Positions 8,100 to 17,449 are shown, numbered from the stretch's first letter. The stretch is DNA of 64,000 bases from Paenibacillus sp. FSL A5-0031 (GCF_001956295.1 NZ_MRTD01000001.1:310001-374000), one strand, 5' to 3'. Made by a program: numbers and translations. The notes: generated by a model not told the origin, from the sequence alone.

Positions 8100-9821
8100 A
8101 TGTTTAAGAACAAAAATTGGGCAAGACTGTTGACGGTTCCGATTATAGCTTCCTTGTTAATTACAGGCTGTGCGGCCAAAGAAACAAATTCAACAAATTC
8201 AGGGAACAAGCAGGAAGGCGTCAAAGATAACAAAGATAAACCTGCGACTTGGATTGCCGATCGCAAAATTAAAGGATTAATCTTTATGGGGGCAGACGAT
8301 TATACGGAAGAGATGAACCCGGAAGTATTAAAACAAATTAAAGAGAAAACGGGAATTGATTATCAAATTAATATAATGCCGGCCAATCGTTCGCTCGACG
8401 GCTTAATTGCTGGACTAGCTTCGGGTGACTTGCCTGACTTTATCGGATTTTATTTGAATCATAGCGGTCGACCAGAAATGCCGGTTGTACTAAAAGCTGC
8501 TCGCGAAGGCATGTTCACAGATCTGACTCCGTTTATGAAGGATACGAAAGTATACAGCAAGTATCTAGAAGATGGCTATCTGCCGCTTGATACAAAAAAC
8601 GGCGTCATGTTCCGTCCAGAGTTTAACGGCTCTGCCTACTTCATGCACATGAATATTTCGAGAGAAACAGGCTATGAAACGCGGAAAATGTTAGGCGGAC
8701 CATTTATTCGCAAGGATATTGCCGAAGCGCTTAATATCGATCCAAAAACGATTACAACTTCCGAGAAGTTGTATGAGGCGGCACAAAAAATTAAAGCTGG
8801 AAATTTCAAAGACAACAATGGAAAAGACATTGCCAGCGTTATTGGCCCAAGATACTGGGGTGGAACAGAAGTTAAAGCGTTGTATAGTGACTTGACTGTA
8901 AATGTGAACCAAACCTTTGTACGGAATAAGGAAGGTAAAATTGTACACGAGAGTCAAACGGAGTACCCGCTCAAGCGTGTAGCGTTTGTTCAAAAGCTGC
9001 TGAAAGAAAAACTAATGAATCCTGAGTTTTATACGATGGAAGAAAATCGTGCAACAGAAGGTATTTTGAACGGCTCCTTTGCGATCATTGCTGATATGCA
9101 TAACTACCTTGAATTTAATAAGGACATGCATTACTTGCCGATTGGTCCGTTAAATGAAGCGGACAAGCCTTACCAAATGAAGCTGAGCTATAAAACAGCT
9201 GGCGGCGCTTGGGCAATTCCTTCTTCAACCAAAAATCCCGAAGATATCGTCAAATTCGCTGACTTCTTGGCGAGCCGCGAAGGCAAGCTGCTCTGGCAAT
9301 ACGGAATTGAAGGAAGAGACTACACACTTGATGATAAGGGCAATCCGATTGTGAAAAATGAAGTATTGGAATTGAAAGATAAAGATTCGAAAGCCGCGAA
9401 AGCGCTTGGGTTTGCGGGCGTAGGCAACTATTGGGGCGAAATTCTTGGCAATACAGACGTTGATCGTATAGCGGATTTTGGTGAAACGGAATACGGTAAT
9501 GCTGCCAAACCTAATATCAATGAGGGACCGCTCAAGATTGCTGAGTATTGGGAGTGGGATAAAAAAAGAGCGAATGCAATAATCTCAGATACGTATGCTC
9601 CAACGGCTTTCCTTGGCGAGTTTGCGAAGGAAACGGAATTAAAAGCTGCACTTGATAATTATGACGAGAGCCTCAAACGTGCTTATTATGCTAAAAGCCA
9701 GGATCAAGTAACGAAAATATTGGAGTCAGCATCTGAACAATTAAAGGCTGCAGGCTTGGATGATTACTTAGCATTGCTTGAGAAAAAAGATAGCGATCCA
9801 AATACAAAAGTAGAACTATAA
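8100..9821 (+). CDS. Extracellular solute-binding lipoprotein, LplA type
   Basis: 573-residue substrate-binding protein of the large CUT1 Lpl group. The signal peptide (residues 1-24) ends in the lipobox LLITGC, so it is lipid-anchored outside the membrane at Cys24. A Lys/Asn-rich linker follows, then the binding fold with KTGIDYQINIMPANRSLDGLIAGLASGDLPD, the segment typical of this family. It sits between the two permease genes. Context (GDPD, PHP, phosphoesterases) suggests the ligand carries a phosphodiester or glycerophosphate, but sugar ligands remain possible. Confidence 0.92.
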   Translation: MFKNKNWARLLTVPIIASLLITGCAAKETNSTNSGNKQEGVKDNKDKPATWIADRKIKGLIFMGADDYTEEMNPEVLKQIKEKTGIDYQINIMPANRSLDGLIAGLASGDLPDFIGFYLNHSGRPEMPVVLKAAREGMFTDLTPFMKDTKVYSKYLEDGYLPLDTKNGVMFRPEFNGSAYFMHMNISRETGYETRKMLGGPFIRKDIAEALNIDPKTITTSEKLYEAAQKIKAGNFKDNNGKDIASVIGPRYWGGTEVKALYSDLTVNVNQTFVRNKEGKIVHESQTEYPLKRVAFVQKLLKEKLMNPEFYTMEENRATEGILNGSFAIIADMHNYLEFNKDMHYLPIGPLNEADKPYQMKLSYKTAGGAWAIPSSTKNPEDIVKFADFLASREGKLLWQYGIEGRDYTLDDKGNPIVKNEVLELKDKDSKAAKALGFAGVGNYWGEILGNTDVDRIADFGETEYGNAAKPNINEGPLKIAEYWEWDKKRANAIISDTYAPTAFLGEFAKETELKAALDNYDESLKRAYYAKSQDQVTKILESASEQLKAAGLDDYLALLEKKDSDPNTKVEL

Positions 9822-9951
9822 CATTCATTAAAGCTGCTGGTGGTCTGTTTCATTCGTACATGAAATGTATTGCGATGAGACGGACCACTAACGCTAAGGA
9901 CATGCTTCCGAGGCTGTTTTGCTTCGCAAATGTTGAAGGAGTGCAAATAAC

Positions 9952-10863
9952 GTGGATAAACCATTTTATAAGATTTCTACAGGAGAAAAATTAATTCAGA
10001 TTGCCATCTATGTATTGATCATTCTTTTATGTTTATCTATCATTCTTCCGTTTCTGAACATCTTTGCTTTGTCGTTTAATTCAGGCAAAGATGCGGAAAG
10101 AGGAGGCATCTATTTGTGGCCGAGATTATGGTCTATTGAAAACTATAAGGAAGTTTTCTCATCCTCCAATATTGTAAGTGCATTCGGCATTTCGATGTTC
10201 CGAACGATTGTCGGGACATTAGCGAGCGTCTTTTTGACGGCGATGGCAGCTTACGCATTAAAGAGAAAAGCGATGCCAGGCGTTCGGTTTTTTACCATGC
10301 TTATTTTTTTCACCATGTTGTTTAGCGGCGGCATCATTCCATACTATTTGTTGTTGAAAGACTTGCATTTGACGAATACAATCTGGGTTTATATCATTCC
10401 GGGCTTGTATAGTGCGTGGAATTTAATAATCATGCGGACTTTCTTCCAAGAGATCAGTCCAAGCCTCGAAGAATCTGCAAGAATTGATGGATATAATGAT
10501 TTTTCAATTTTCATGAAGGTGATCATGCCGCTCAGCAGGCCGGTTGTGGCTGTCATCGCGTTATTTAACGCAGTGGGGCATTGGAATGATTGGTTTACAG
10601 GTGCCTTCTATGTTCGAGAGAGCAATCTGCGTCCTTTATCGACATTGCTGCAGGAAATGCTGACCCGGGCAGATGCGCTTCGAAATACGCTCGAGCAAGC
10701 GGCTGGTTCGACGCAATATGAAATGCTGGACAAAATTCAGGTGACAGGAAACTCGCTGAAAATGGCGACGATTATTATCGTCATCACACCGATTATTATG
10801 ATTTATCCATTTATTCAGAAGTATTTTGCCAAAGGCGTTATGATCGGTTCGGTCAAAGAATAA
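9952..10863 (+). CDS. Carbohydrate ABC transporter permease, LplC/YtcP type
   Basis: 303-residue second permease with six spans. It has LWPRLWSIENYKEVF after the first span and the EAA motif EESARIDGYNDFSIFMKVIMPLS (about residues 180-202). The C-terminal YPFIQKYFAKGVMIGSVKE is the standard end of the YtcP/LplC family. The start is GTG 9952, with GAAGGAG 9 bases upstream. The 130-base gap after the binding-protein gene contains no strong terminator, so cotranscription is likely. Confidence 0.92.
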   Translation: MDKPFYKISTGEKLIQIAIYVLIILLCLSIILPFLNIFALSFNSGKDAERGGIYLWPRLWSIENYKEVFSSSNIVSAFGISMFRTIVGTLASVFLTAMAAYALKRKAMPGVRFFTMLIFFTMLFSGGIIPYYLLLKDLHLTNTIWVYIIPGLYSAWNLIIMRTFFQEISPSLEESARIDGYNDFSIFMKVIMPLSRPVVAVIALFNAVGHWNDWFTGAFYVRESNLRPLSTLLQEMLTRADALRNTLEQAAGSTQYEMLDKIQVTGNSLKMATIIIVITPIIMIYPFIQKYFAKGVMIGSVKE

Positions 10864-10887
10864 GGCAGGAACGGAGGAACATAGTGA

Positions 10888-11787
10888 ATGACACAAATAA
10901 TCATTTCAAATCCTTATGATAAACAAGAGGGCATGTGGCTGAAAGGGAGCTTCCATAATCATACGACAAATAGTGCTTGCGGCTCTCAAACGCTTGAGAC
11001 GGTTTACCGGATGTATGGGCAATACGATTTCCTCGGCATTTCCGACCACGATTTCATTACCGTTCATGAAGGGAAACGTTCAATCAAGACCGTATTCGAA
11101 GCGATGGAGGTTAGCAGTCCGCAAAGGCATATGCTTCTCATTAACCCTCCGCGATCGATGATGGACAGCTATTCCAACGAGTTTTCGGTAGAACGGTATC
11201 AGCAGTATTCTGACCTTTGCACGAAGCAAGGGGGAATGAGCGTACTCGTTCATCCGAATCGTTATTATTCGCAGTATTGGCCGATTGAAGATATGCTCGC
11301 GATGTGGGACTATACCGGAATCGAGATCGTAAATGGCGAAGGAAATCCAGCGTTCGACATTGCGTTCGACAAATGGGATGCGCTGCTCTCAGCTGGGCGA
11401 AAAGTATGGGGGTTTGGCGGAGACGATTTTCATGTGTATGGGCAAGAGAAACGAACTTGGAATATGGTGCTTGCTGAGCAAAACACCAATGAGAGTATTA
11501 CTGCAGCGATGAAATCCGGAAGCTTCTATGTTTCCACAGGCTATGGGTTTGAGTCGATTCATGCAGCCGATGGGACGATCGAGTTTAAGCTGCTTGCGAG
11601 TGAAGGATTGGACCGGATGTACAAATATGCAACTTTGTTCGGCAAAGACGGAAATGTATTATACGAGACTTCCGGTCGTTTCAATAGCGTTAGTTACAAG
11701 TGTCGTGGTGATGAAGGTTACGTAAGGGCGGCAGTTTATTTGGAAGGCGGTTTTGGCGCATTCTCTCAACCCCTATTTGTTGGATAG
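10888..11787 (+). CDS. PHP-domain phosphoesterase
   Basis: 299-residue PHP-family metal-dependent phosphoesterase. Metal ligands are visible as GSFHNHTTNS (HxH), GISDHDFI, VHPNRYY and, later, GFGGDDFH. A C-terminal beta-rich part (about 215-299) resembles that of CehA/McbA-like PHP proteins. Cytoplasmic. It is the last gene of the importer unit, 24 bases after the second permease, with a GGAGG-type site. With the GDPD it probably completes stepwise breakdown of an imported phosphodiester; this is inference from context. Confidence 0.82.
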   Translation: MTQIIISNPYDKQEGMWLKGSFHNHTTNSACGSQTLETVYRMYGQYDFLGISDHDFITVHEGKRSIKTVFEAMEVSSPQRHMLLINPPRSMMDSYSNEFSVERYQQYSDLCTKQGGMSVLVHPNRYYSQYWPIEDMLAMWDYTGIEIVNGEGNPAFDIAFDKWDALLSAGRKVWGFGGDDFHVYGQEKRTWNMVLAEQNTNESITAAMKSGSFYVSTGYGFESIHAADGTIEFKLLASEGLDRMYKYATLFGKDGNVLYETSGRFNSVSYKCRGDEGYVRAAVYLEGGFGAFSQPLFVG

Positions 11788-11865
11788 GGTGTACTCTCAT
11801 ACATGATAACAGTAGTCTGACGATAACAGCAGGGTAGTACATGAACAGGAAGAATGTGAATTTGA

Positions 11866-13218
11866 ATGAGTAAACTGGTTGATCCGCGTCAAAAGAGCAT
11901 CATATCGATAACATGGCCTATCTTTATTGAAGCTTTATTTGGGATGCTGATTGGAACGGTCGATACGATGATGCTAAGCAGCTACTCTGATGGAGCAGTG
12001 GCAGCGGTTGGGATAGCTAATCAGATTTTAGTTGTAGTGGGCTTGATGTTTGGATTTGTTACAGTCGGTACAAGCGTTATTCTCAATAAATGGCTCGGCG
12101 CAGGCAACTTGCATGGCGCTGATCGAATAGGGAGAACGGCGCTTACTTTGAATGTTATGCTCGGTTTAATAGCTAGCGTAGGATTGATTGTCTATGCCGA
12201 CGTGTTTTTAGCGCTTTTTAAAGTGCCCGAGGATGTGATGGCAGAAGGAGTCAGCTATTTATCGATTGTTGGCAGCTCCGTCTTCATCACAGCAATAAGC
12301 ATGACGTTAGGTACTATTTTACGATGCCGCGGTATTGTGAAAGAAATGATGCTCATCGCTTTGGGTATAAATGTGCTGCATATTACTTTAAACTATCTGG
12401 TGCTGATGGAGCCCTTCGGCTTACCTAATTTAGGTGTAGAAGGAGTAGCAGCATCCACGTGGATAACCCGTGCCATAGGGATGATCGCTTATTTGATTTT
12501 ATGTATTCGAAGCTTGGAGTATAAGGTTGGCTTGATTAGTCCATTTAAGTTTCAAAGAAAAAATATTGGCCTTATATTTAAACTTGGTATTCCTTCGGCA
12601 GGTGAGCATGTTTCTTATAATCTTTCACAGGTTGTAATCACATATCTAGTCACGCTGATCGGTACGACAGCGTTAACGACAAAAATTTATTCGCAGAGCA
12701 TAACTTCTTTTGTTTTTGTTTTTTCAATGGCAATTGGTCAAGGAACGCAAATTATTGTTGGACATCTGATTGGAGCCCATCAGAAGGATGATGCTTATCG
12801 ATCCAGTATTCAAAGTTTGAAGCTGGCGTTCGTCATTTCGCTTGCGCTTGGTATTTGCATCTATAGCTTCTCAGGTCTATTGCTCAGCCTCTTTACTAAT
12901 GATGCAGAAATTATATTGTTAGGCAAGCAGCTCATGTTGTTATCGATTATGCTGGAGCCGGCTCGGGCTTGCAATATGGTGCTTATCAGTTGTCTAAATG
13001 CGGCTGGAGATGTGAAATTCCCAGTTGCTGCCGGGTTAGTATCCATGTGGGGGATTAGTGTGCCGCTGGCATACGTGTTTGGGATCGTGTTCGACATGGG
13101 GTTGGAAGGAATATGGCTGGCCTTTTCAATCGATGAATGGATAAGAGCTTTACTGATGCTCTACAGATGGAGGAGACGCTCTTGGCAGAAGGTCGATATT
13201 TTGGCGAAACTTGCTTAG
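11866..13218 (+). CDS. MATE-family multidrug/metabolite exporter
   Basis: 450-residue protein with about 12 membrane spans in two similar halves, as in the MATE (NorM/DinF) family. The pattern PIFIEALFGMLIGTVDTMMLS at the N-terminus and ISCLNAAGDVKFPVAAGLVSMW near the C-terminus are characteristic. It exports cationic compounds using a sodium or proton gradient. Start ATG 11866; a weak AGGAAGA lies upstream. It stands alone, with its own terminator. Substrate unknown. Confidence 0.9.
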   Translation: MSKLVDPRQKSIISITWPIFIEALFGMLIGTVDTMMLSSYSDGAVAAVGIANQILVVVGLMFGFVTVGTSVILNKWLGAGNLHGADRIGRTALTLNVMLGLIASVGLIVYADVFLALFKVPEDVMAEGVSYLSIVGSSVFITAISMTLGTILRCRGIVKEMMLIALGINVLHITLNYLVLMEPFGLPNLGVEGVAASTWITRAIGMIAYLILCIRSLEYKVGLISPFKFQRKNIGLIFKLGIPSAGEHVSYNLSQVVITYLVTLIGTTALTTKIYSQSITSFVFVFSMAIGQGTQIIVGHLIGAHQKDDAYRSSIQSLKLAFVISLALGICIYSFSGLLLSLFTNDAEIILLGKQLMLLSIMLEPARACNMVLISCLNAAGDVKFPVAAGLVSMWGISVPLAYVFGIVFDMGLEGIWLAFSIDEWIRALLMLYRWRRRSWQKVDILAKLA

Positions 13219-13222
13219 CTAG

Positions 13223-13260
13223 AAAGAGTAACTGTATGAAAATACGGATACTCTTTTTTT
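13223..13260 (+). terminator. Terminator after the MATE gene
   Basis: AAAGAGTAACTGTAT, loop GAAA, ATACGGATACTCTTTTTTT. The AGAGTA arm pairs with TACTCT, with an internal mismatch, and ends in a T-run. The following AT-rich stretch (13261-13455) holds a TTGACA at 13333 and a TACTAT at 13444. The latter would start RNA just before the riboswitch. Confidence 0.85.
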
Positions 13261-13460
13261 GTGTTTAAACCGTTATATTTTGAAATTGTGATTGCAAATT
13301 CATCTTTTTTAATGACAAAAAAATCAGCACTCTTGACAAAAATCATGTAGTGAATAGCTAAATAAATAATAATAATGAAGAAAAATGAAAGTATTCTAAT
13401 AAACCAATTGCAGGATTATGGTAAAAATAATCGAATTTAACGATACTATAAGGTTTATTG

Positions 13461-13588
13461 ACATGCCGAGTTCTGTATATCGGAAACGGGGGAACCACCC
13501 AGGGTGAATTGCTTAATGTATTTTTTTAAGCATAGGGATCTTCAACCGAACCCATAAGCTAACCTCGTAGGCACCGAAGGGAGAAGTT
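13461..13588 (+). promoter_or_regulatory. c-di-AMP (ydaO/yuaA-type) riboswitch
   Basis: The conserved blocks of the ydaO motif are all present in order: TATCGGAAACGGGGGAACC (13478-13496), GGGTGAAT (13502-13509), a variable hairpin, GGGATCTTCAACCGAACCC, and the 3' signature AAGCTAACCTCGTAGGCA followed by GAGAAG (to 13586). This class binds c-di-AMP and usually turns off cell-wall hydrolase and potassium genes. The 3' signature runs straight into the AAGGGAG ribosome binding site of the NlpC/P60 gene, with no separate terminator. Control is therefore probably at translation initiation. Confidence 0.92.
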
Positions 13589-13591
13589 GTT

Positions 13592-14068
13592 TTGAAGAAG
13601 GGTTTTATTTTATTGTTATCCTGCTTGCTGCTGCTTGCTGGAGGAGGAAGCGTGCTTGCAGATAAGTCGGACAAGTCAGTGCTTACGGATTCCATAAGCG
13701 AGGTTGTTGGAACTCCTTATAAATGGGGAGGCACAACGAGCAAAGGGTTTGACTGCTCGGGTTTTATTCTACATATTTTTAATCAATTTGCTGTAAAGCT
13801 GCCTAGAACATCGCAATCGCAATCAGACACAGGCTCAGAGGTTAATAAAGATGAACTGCGCGAGGGTGATCTTGTGTTCTTCAACACAAGCGGCAAAGGC
13901 GTTTCTCATGCGGGCATTTACATTGGGGATGGGAAATTTGCTCATTCTTCTACAAGCAAAGGGGTTACGATTACAAATCTTAACGATTCTTATTACGCAA
14001 AACGTTATGTAACAGCAAGGCGTGTCGTTTCGGAAGATACATTTGCTGCGATGATGGAGTCTAAATAA
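13592..14068 (+). CDS. Secreted NlpC/P60 cell-wall hydrolase
   Basis: 158-residue peptidoglycan endopeptidase. The signal peptide covers about residues 1-24 (LLLLAGGGSVLA), followed by a single NlpC/P60 domain. Catalytic cysteine is in FDCSGF, first histidine in VSHAGIYIGDGKF, and the third polar position is the FAHSS histidine. The TPYKWGGTTSKG segment before the cysteine is standard. It probably cleaves stem peptides in the wall. Start is TTG 13592; its ribosome site is the tail of the c-di-AMP riboswitch, so high c-di-AMP would lower output. Such hydrolases under ydaO control are well known in Bacillales. Confidence 0.93.
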   Translation: MKKGFILLLSCLLLLAGGGSVLADKSDKSVLTDSISEVVGTPYKWGGTTSKGFDCSGFILHIFNQFAVKLPRTSQSQSDTGSEVNKDELREGDLVFFNTSGKGVSHAGIYIGDGKFAHSSTSKGVTITNLNDSYYAKRYVTARRVVSEDTFAAMMESK

Positions 14069-14084
14069 CGTTTAATGATTTTAC

Positions 14085-14112
14085 AAACCACCTTACGAGG
14101 TGGTTTTTTTTA
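14085..14112 (+). terminator. Terminator of the NlpC/P60 gene
   Basis: AACCACCT, loop TACG, AGGTGGTTTTTTTT. A perfect stem with a tetraloop and T-run. Confidence 0.93.
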
Positions 14113-14208
14113 TGCAACCATTTATTAAGTATTTGTTAAAGGGTTGTACGCCAATTATTCGCAAGCTTACAATGTAAATAACATGAGTAATGGAATGAGG
14201 CTATAGGA

Positions 14209-15390
14209 TTGAAAAGAGGAACAATCGCATCTTTAGTAGAGGTACTAGCTGTATCCACTAAACTAGGGCTTACCTCATTTGGGGGTCCAATAGCCCATCT
14301 GGGTTATTTTCACAATGAGTATATTCGTCGCCGTAAATGGATGGATGAACGAAGTTATGCAGACCTCGTTGCTTTATGTCAGTTTCTACCCGGACCTGCC
14401 AGCAGTCAAGTTGGGATTGGTATAGGGATAGTTAGGGCTGGGTTATTGGGCGGACTAGTGGCTTGGTTAGGGTTCACACTGCCATCGATCATTGCATTAG
14501 TGGCCTTTGCTTTTCTGCTGCAAGGATTTGATCTTGGAAACACAGGCTGGATTCATGGATTGAAAATTGTAGCGGTGGCCATCGTTGCTCATGCTATTCT
14601 AGGGATGGGGCAGAAACTAACACCGGATCGGAATAGAGCTACGATAGCAGTCATCGCTGCTGCGGTAACGTTATATTGGCAAGCGGCCTATAGTCAGGTG
14701 ATCATTATTGCTGCAGCTGGACTGATCGGGGTATGGTTATATCGTATGAAAACAGTCGAGGGAACTCCTGATTTGAACATTCGGATTAGCCGTTCCCTTG
14801 CGGTCTCCTGCCTCGTTATATTTCTCACGCTTCTAATTATGTTGCCATTTCTAAGGCAATGGGGAAATATGGAATGGATTGCGATGTTCGATAGCTATTA
14901 TCGTGCAGGCTCATTGGTGTTTGGAGGCGGACATGTTGTTCTGCCGCTTCTTGAGAACGAAGTTGTCTTTACCGGGTGGGTTAATGAATCGGATTTTTTA
15001 GCAGGTTATAGCGCTGCGCAGGCTGTGCCTGGACCACTTTTTACATTCGCTAGTTATCTTGGTACTCTCTCTGGTGGATTAACTGGAGCCATTGTTGCAA
15101 CAACTGCAATTTTTTTGCCGGCATTTCTTCTCGTTGCTGGAACATTGCCGTTTTGGAATGTGTTGCGAAATAACTCAAAAATCCAAGGTGCATTAATTGG
15201 CATTAACGCCGCTGTAGTTGGCATATTGCTTGCTGCACTGTATGATCCGCTTTGGACTAGCGCCATCGTAGAGTCCGGTGATTTTATGCTGGCTGCCATA
15301 TTGTTTATTATGCTTGTATTTTGGAAGCTTCCACCTTGGATGATTGTTGTGGCCGGTGCATTAGGCGGAATGGCCCTTGAACTTATTTAA
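14209..15390 (+). CDS. chrA: Chromate transporter (long-chain CHR family)
   Basis: 393-residue membrane protein made of two homologous CHR halves. The first half shows LGLTSFGGPIAHLGYFHNEYI and LCQFLPGPASSQVGIGIG, and the second repeats this as SLVFGGGHVVLPLLENEVV and GYSAAQAVPGPLFTFASYLG. These FGG and PGP motifs define the family. It exports chromate, although many genomic members have not been tested and may handle other anions. Start TTG 14209 with GAGG upstream. Monocistronic. Confidence 0.9.
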   Translation: MKRGTIASLVEVLAVSTKLGLTSFGGPIAHLGYFHNEYIRRRKWMDERSYADLVALCQFLPGPASSQVGIGIGIVRAGLLGGLVAWLGFTLPSIIALVAFAFLLQGFDLGNTGWIHGLKIVAVAIVAHAILGMGQKLTPDRNRATIAVIAAAVTLYWQAAYSQVIIIAAAGLIGVWLYRMKTVEGTPDLNIRISRSLAVSCLVIFLTLLIMLPFLRQWGNMEWIAMFDSYYRAGSLVFGGGHVVLPLLENEVVFTGWVNESDFLAGYSAAQAVPGPLFTFASYLGTLSGGLTGAIVATTAIFLPAFLLVAGTLPFWNVLRNNSKIQGALIGINAAVVGILLAALYDPLWTSAIVESGDFMLAAILFIMLVFWKLPPWMIVVAGALGGMALELI

Positions 15391-15408
15391 TAATCAAACA
15401 ATTGATAA

Positions 15409-15447
15409 AAACCTCTAATCCGCGATAACGGATTAGAGGTTTTTTTA
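15409..15447. terminator. Bidirectional terminator between chrA and a crtN-like gene
   Basis: AAACCTCTAATCCG, loop CGATAA, CGGATTAGAGGTTT with a T-run on the + side and an A-run on the other. It lies between convergent genes and can serve both. Confidence 0.92.
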
Positions 15448-15463
15448 TATGAATTGAATCTAC

Positions 15464-16969
15464 CTACATGACGGATTTTGCAGCAATGCTCAATTGCTCT
15501 TTGATGAGGTCAGCGGTGAGTTGTCCGGATAAAGTGACCATTGGGACGCCACCACCGGGGTGCGTAGATCCGCCAACGAAATATAGATTATCGAGCAGCT
15601 TGCTTTTGCTTGGGATTTTGAAGCCGCCGTTAAGCTTGCGGTCCGTTACAATGCCGTAGATGGAACCGCCATTAGAACCATAAAGCTGCTGGATATCATC
15701 TGGAGTGAAGGTATATTCAAACTCAATATGCTGTTTCAGTTCCGTTAGTCCCATACGTTCGAGCTTATTCAGAACTAGGTCTCTGTAAGTCGCCTTCTGT
15801 GACTCGAAGCTTTCTCCAGCTCTGAGCGGCGGCACATGAGTAAGCACAAATAGATTTTCTTTGCCCTGCGGGGCCTGTCCAGGATCGGTTTTGCTTGAAA
15901 CCCCTATGTATACAGTTGGGTCGTCTGTAGGTTTGCCTTCGACAAATATATCGTTGAACTCTTTGTCTGGATCTTCAGAGAAGAAGAAATTATGGTGAAG
16001 AAGCTGATCATACACTTTATCCACGCCAAGAAGCAGCACAAGCCCTGATACAGTAGGCTCGTATTTAGCTAAATCCTTTACGCGGTCAGCCGATTTCGGA
16101 TGATGCTGCAGCAGTGTCTGATGCGCTGGAATAGCCTCAAGATTAGACACAATCAGATCAGCTTCTATTACGCAGCCATCTTCTAAAGTTACCCCTGTTG
16201 CGGTTTGGCCGACTGTATTTATTTGAGCAACTGGAGCTGAAGTGCGAACCTCTACACCGAGCTCATCAAGCAGCTTAAGCATACCCTCCGCAATACGGTA
16301 CATACCGCCTTCTACATAATAGATGCCAAGCCCCATTTGTACATAGATTAATTGTGACAGCACAGCGGGAGCAGCATAAGGCGAGGAACCGATATACATG
16401 ATGAAAAAATCGAACAATTGACGCAAATGTTTGTCCTTCAGAAAGCGGTTTGTCGTCTGATGCATCGTCTTCATCGGGTCCATCGCTAACAATTCCTTCA
16501 TACTGTGGTGACGCCGCAGGTCGCTCAGGCCACTAAGGCTCTTGTTATAAAAGCTTTTTGTGTTGAGCTGATACATTTGCTGACAATAATCCAAATAAGA
16601 GAGGAATTGTTGCGCATCAACCGGTGAGATTTGTTCGAATTGCTTGATTAGGTCAGGGAAGTCACCTGTTATATCAAGTGTTACCCCATCATCGAAAAAA
16701 GTTCTCCACTGAGGTTCAACACGGACCAGCTTCATATAGTCCTCTAGATTGCGGCCTGCACTTTCAAACAGCTGCTCCAGCACCCAAGGCATCGTCAGAA
16801 TAGAAGGGCCCGTATCGAAAGTGTAGCCTTGCCCTGATCTTACGTTTAATTTGCCGCCTACGCGTTCATTTTTTTCTAATATGGTCACTTGATGCCCATC
16901 TACAGAGAGGCGAATAGCAGCTGATAGTCCGCCGAGACCGCCTCCAACGACAATAATCTTTTTGCTCAT
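15464..16969 (-). CDS. CrtN/CrtP-type C30 carotenoid desaturase or oxygenase
   Basis: 501-residue FAD enzyme of the CrtI/CrtN/CrtP family. The FAD-binding motif is IIVVGGGLGGLSAAIRLS at the N-terminus, followed by EKNERVGGKLNVRSGQGYTFDTGPS. The C-terminal family signature YFVGGSTHPGGGVPMVTLSG is intact. Start placed at 16969, eighth codon of the longer frame, because AGAGGAAG precedes this ATG. It is the only gene of the carotenoid cluster on the minus strand and reads away from the rest. Its sequence is closest by eye to the last CrtN-type protein here (26598-28067). Candidate roles are diapolycopene/diaponeurosporene oxidase (CrtP/CrtNb) or aldehyde-forming steps (CrtNc); the sequence does not decide. 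Confidence 0.85.
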   Translation of the reverse strand: MSKKIIVVGGGLGGLSAAIRLSVDGHQVTILEKNERVGGKLNVRSGQGYTFDTGPSILTMPWVLEQLFESAGRNLEDYMKLVRVEPQWRTFFDDGVTLDITGDFPDLIKQFEQISPVDAQQFLSYLDYCQQMYQLNTKSFYNKSLSGLSDLRRHHSMKELLAMDPMKTMHQTTNRFLKDKHLRQLFDFFIMYIGSSPYAAPAVLSQLIYVQMGLGIYYVEGGMYRIAEGMLKLLDELGVEVRTSAPVAQINTVGQTATGVTLEDGCVIEADLIVSNLEAIPAHQTLLQHHPKSADRVKDLAKYEPTVSGLVLLLGVDKVYDQLLHHNFFFSEDPDKEFNDIFVEGKPTDDPTVYIGVSSKTDPGQAPQGKENLFVLTHVPPLRAGESFESQKATYRDLVLNKLERMGLTELKQHIEFEYTFTPDDIQQLYGSNGGSIYGIVTDRKLNGGFKIPSKSKLLDNLYFVGGSTHPGGGVPMVTLSGQLTADLIKEQLSIAAKSVM

Positions 16970-17449
16970 AGGAGCACTTCCTCTCAACATTGGTCATTTA
17001 GCCGAAACGATGCAGATGACAAACTATATACACAATCGTATAATCGTTGTAGAACTAACGTAAAAGGTTAATGCAATAAGTAGAATACGGGATTTGCATT
17101 TAACCATCACTTTTTCACTTTCAGTATTAACAAATTTTACCTATAACATGCAGCATTTGCAGGATCAAATCTTCGGATAGCTCCTGCTATTTCGTCGTTA
17201 AACGACGAGAATGAGGCTATAAAAAAAGCGAATAATGGCTCATATAGTTTGAATGCCATCATTTTCACCAAAGATAGGGCTGTGGTTGTAAGTTTGTATA
17301 ACCATTATCAACTGTCAAGTTGAATGACCTAATCAGCCTGGTGAAAGGTGGTACACAACTTTGGGGAAAATGAGCTGTTTGTATAAGAAAACATGGAATA
17401 ACGAGTCATATAAGGAATTTTGGTACCTATTGGACAGAGGAATAGATCT
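16970..17449. promoter_or_regulatory. Divergent regulatory gap between minus crtN-like gene and crtQ operon
   Basis: 480 bases without a gene, between divergent carotenoid genes, so two promoters are expected. The motif GTTTGTATAA occurs at 17292-17301 and 17377-17386, and the same 10-mer occurs in the repeat array at 20052. The first copy lies in an imperfect inverted repeat GGTTGTA-N6-TATAACC (17284-17303). The second overlaps a possible -10 TATAAG. On the minus side the segment 17028-17052 has an ACACAATCG / CGTTGTAG inverted arm pair. These are candidate CarH contact sites, inferred from motif sharing only. Confidence 0.4.

Noticed and set aside
13333..13360. TTGACA followed by TAGCTA upstream of the c-di-AMP riboswitch
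   Set aside because: It would start the RNA about 90 bases before the riboswitch; TACTAT at 13444 fits the motif's start better, so I did not list it as the promoter.
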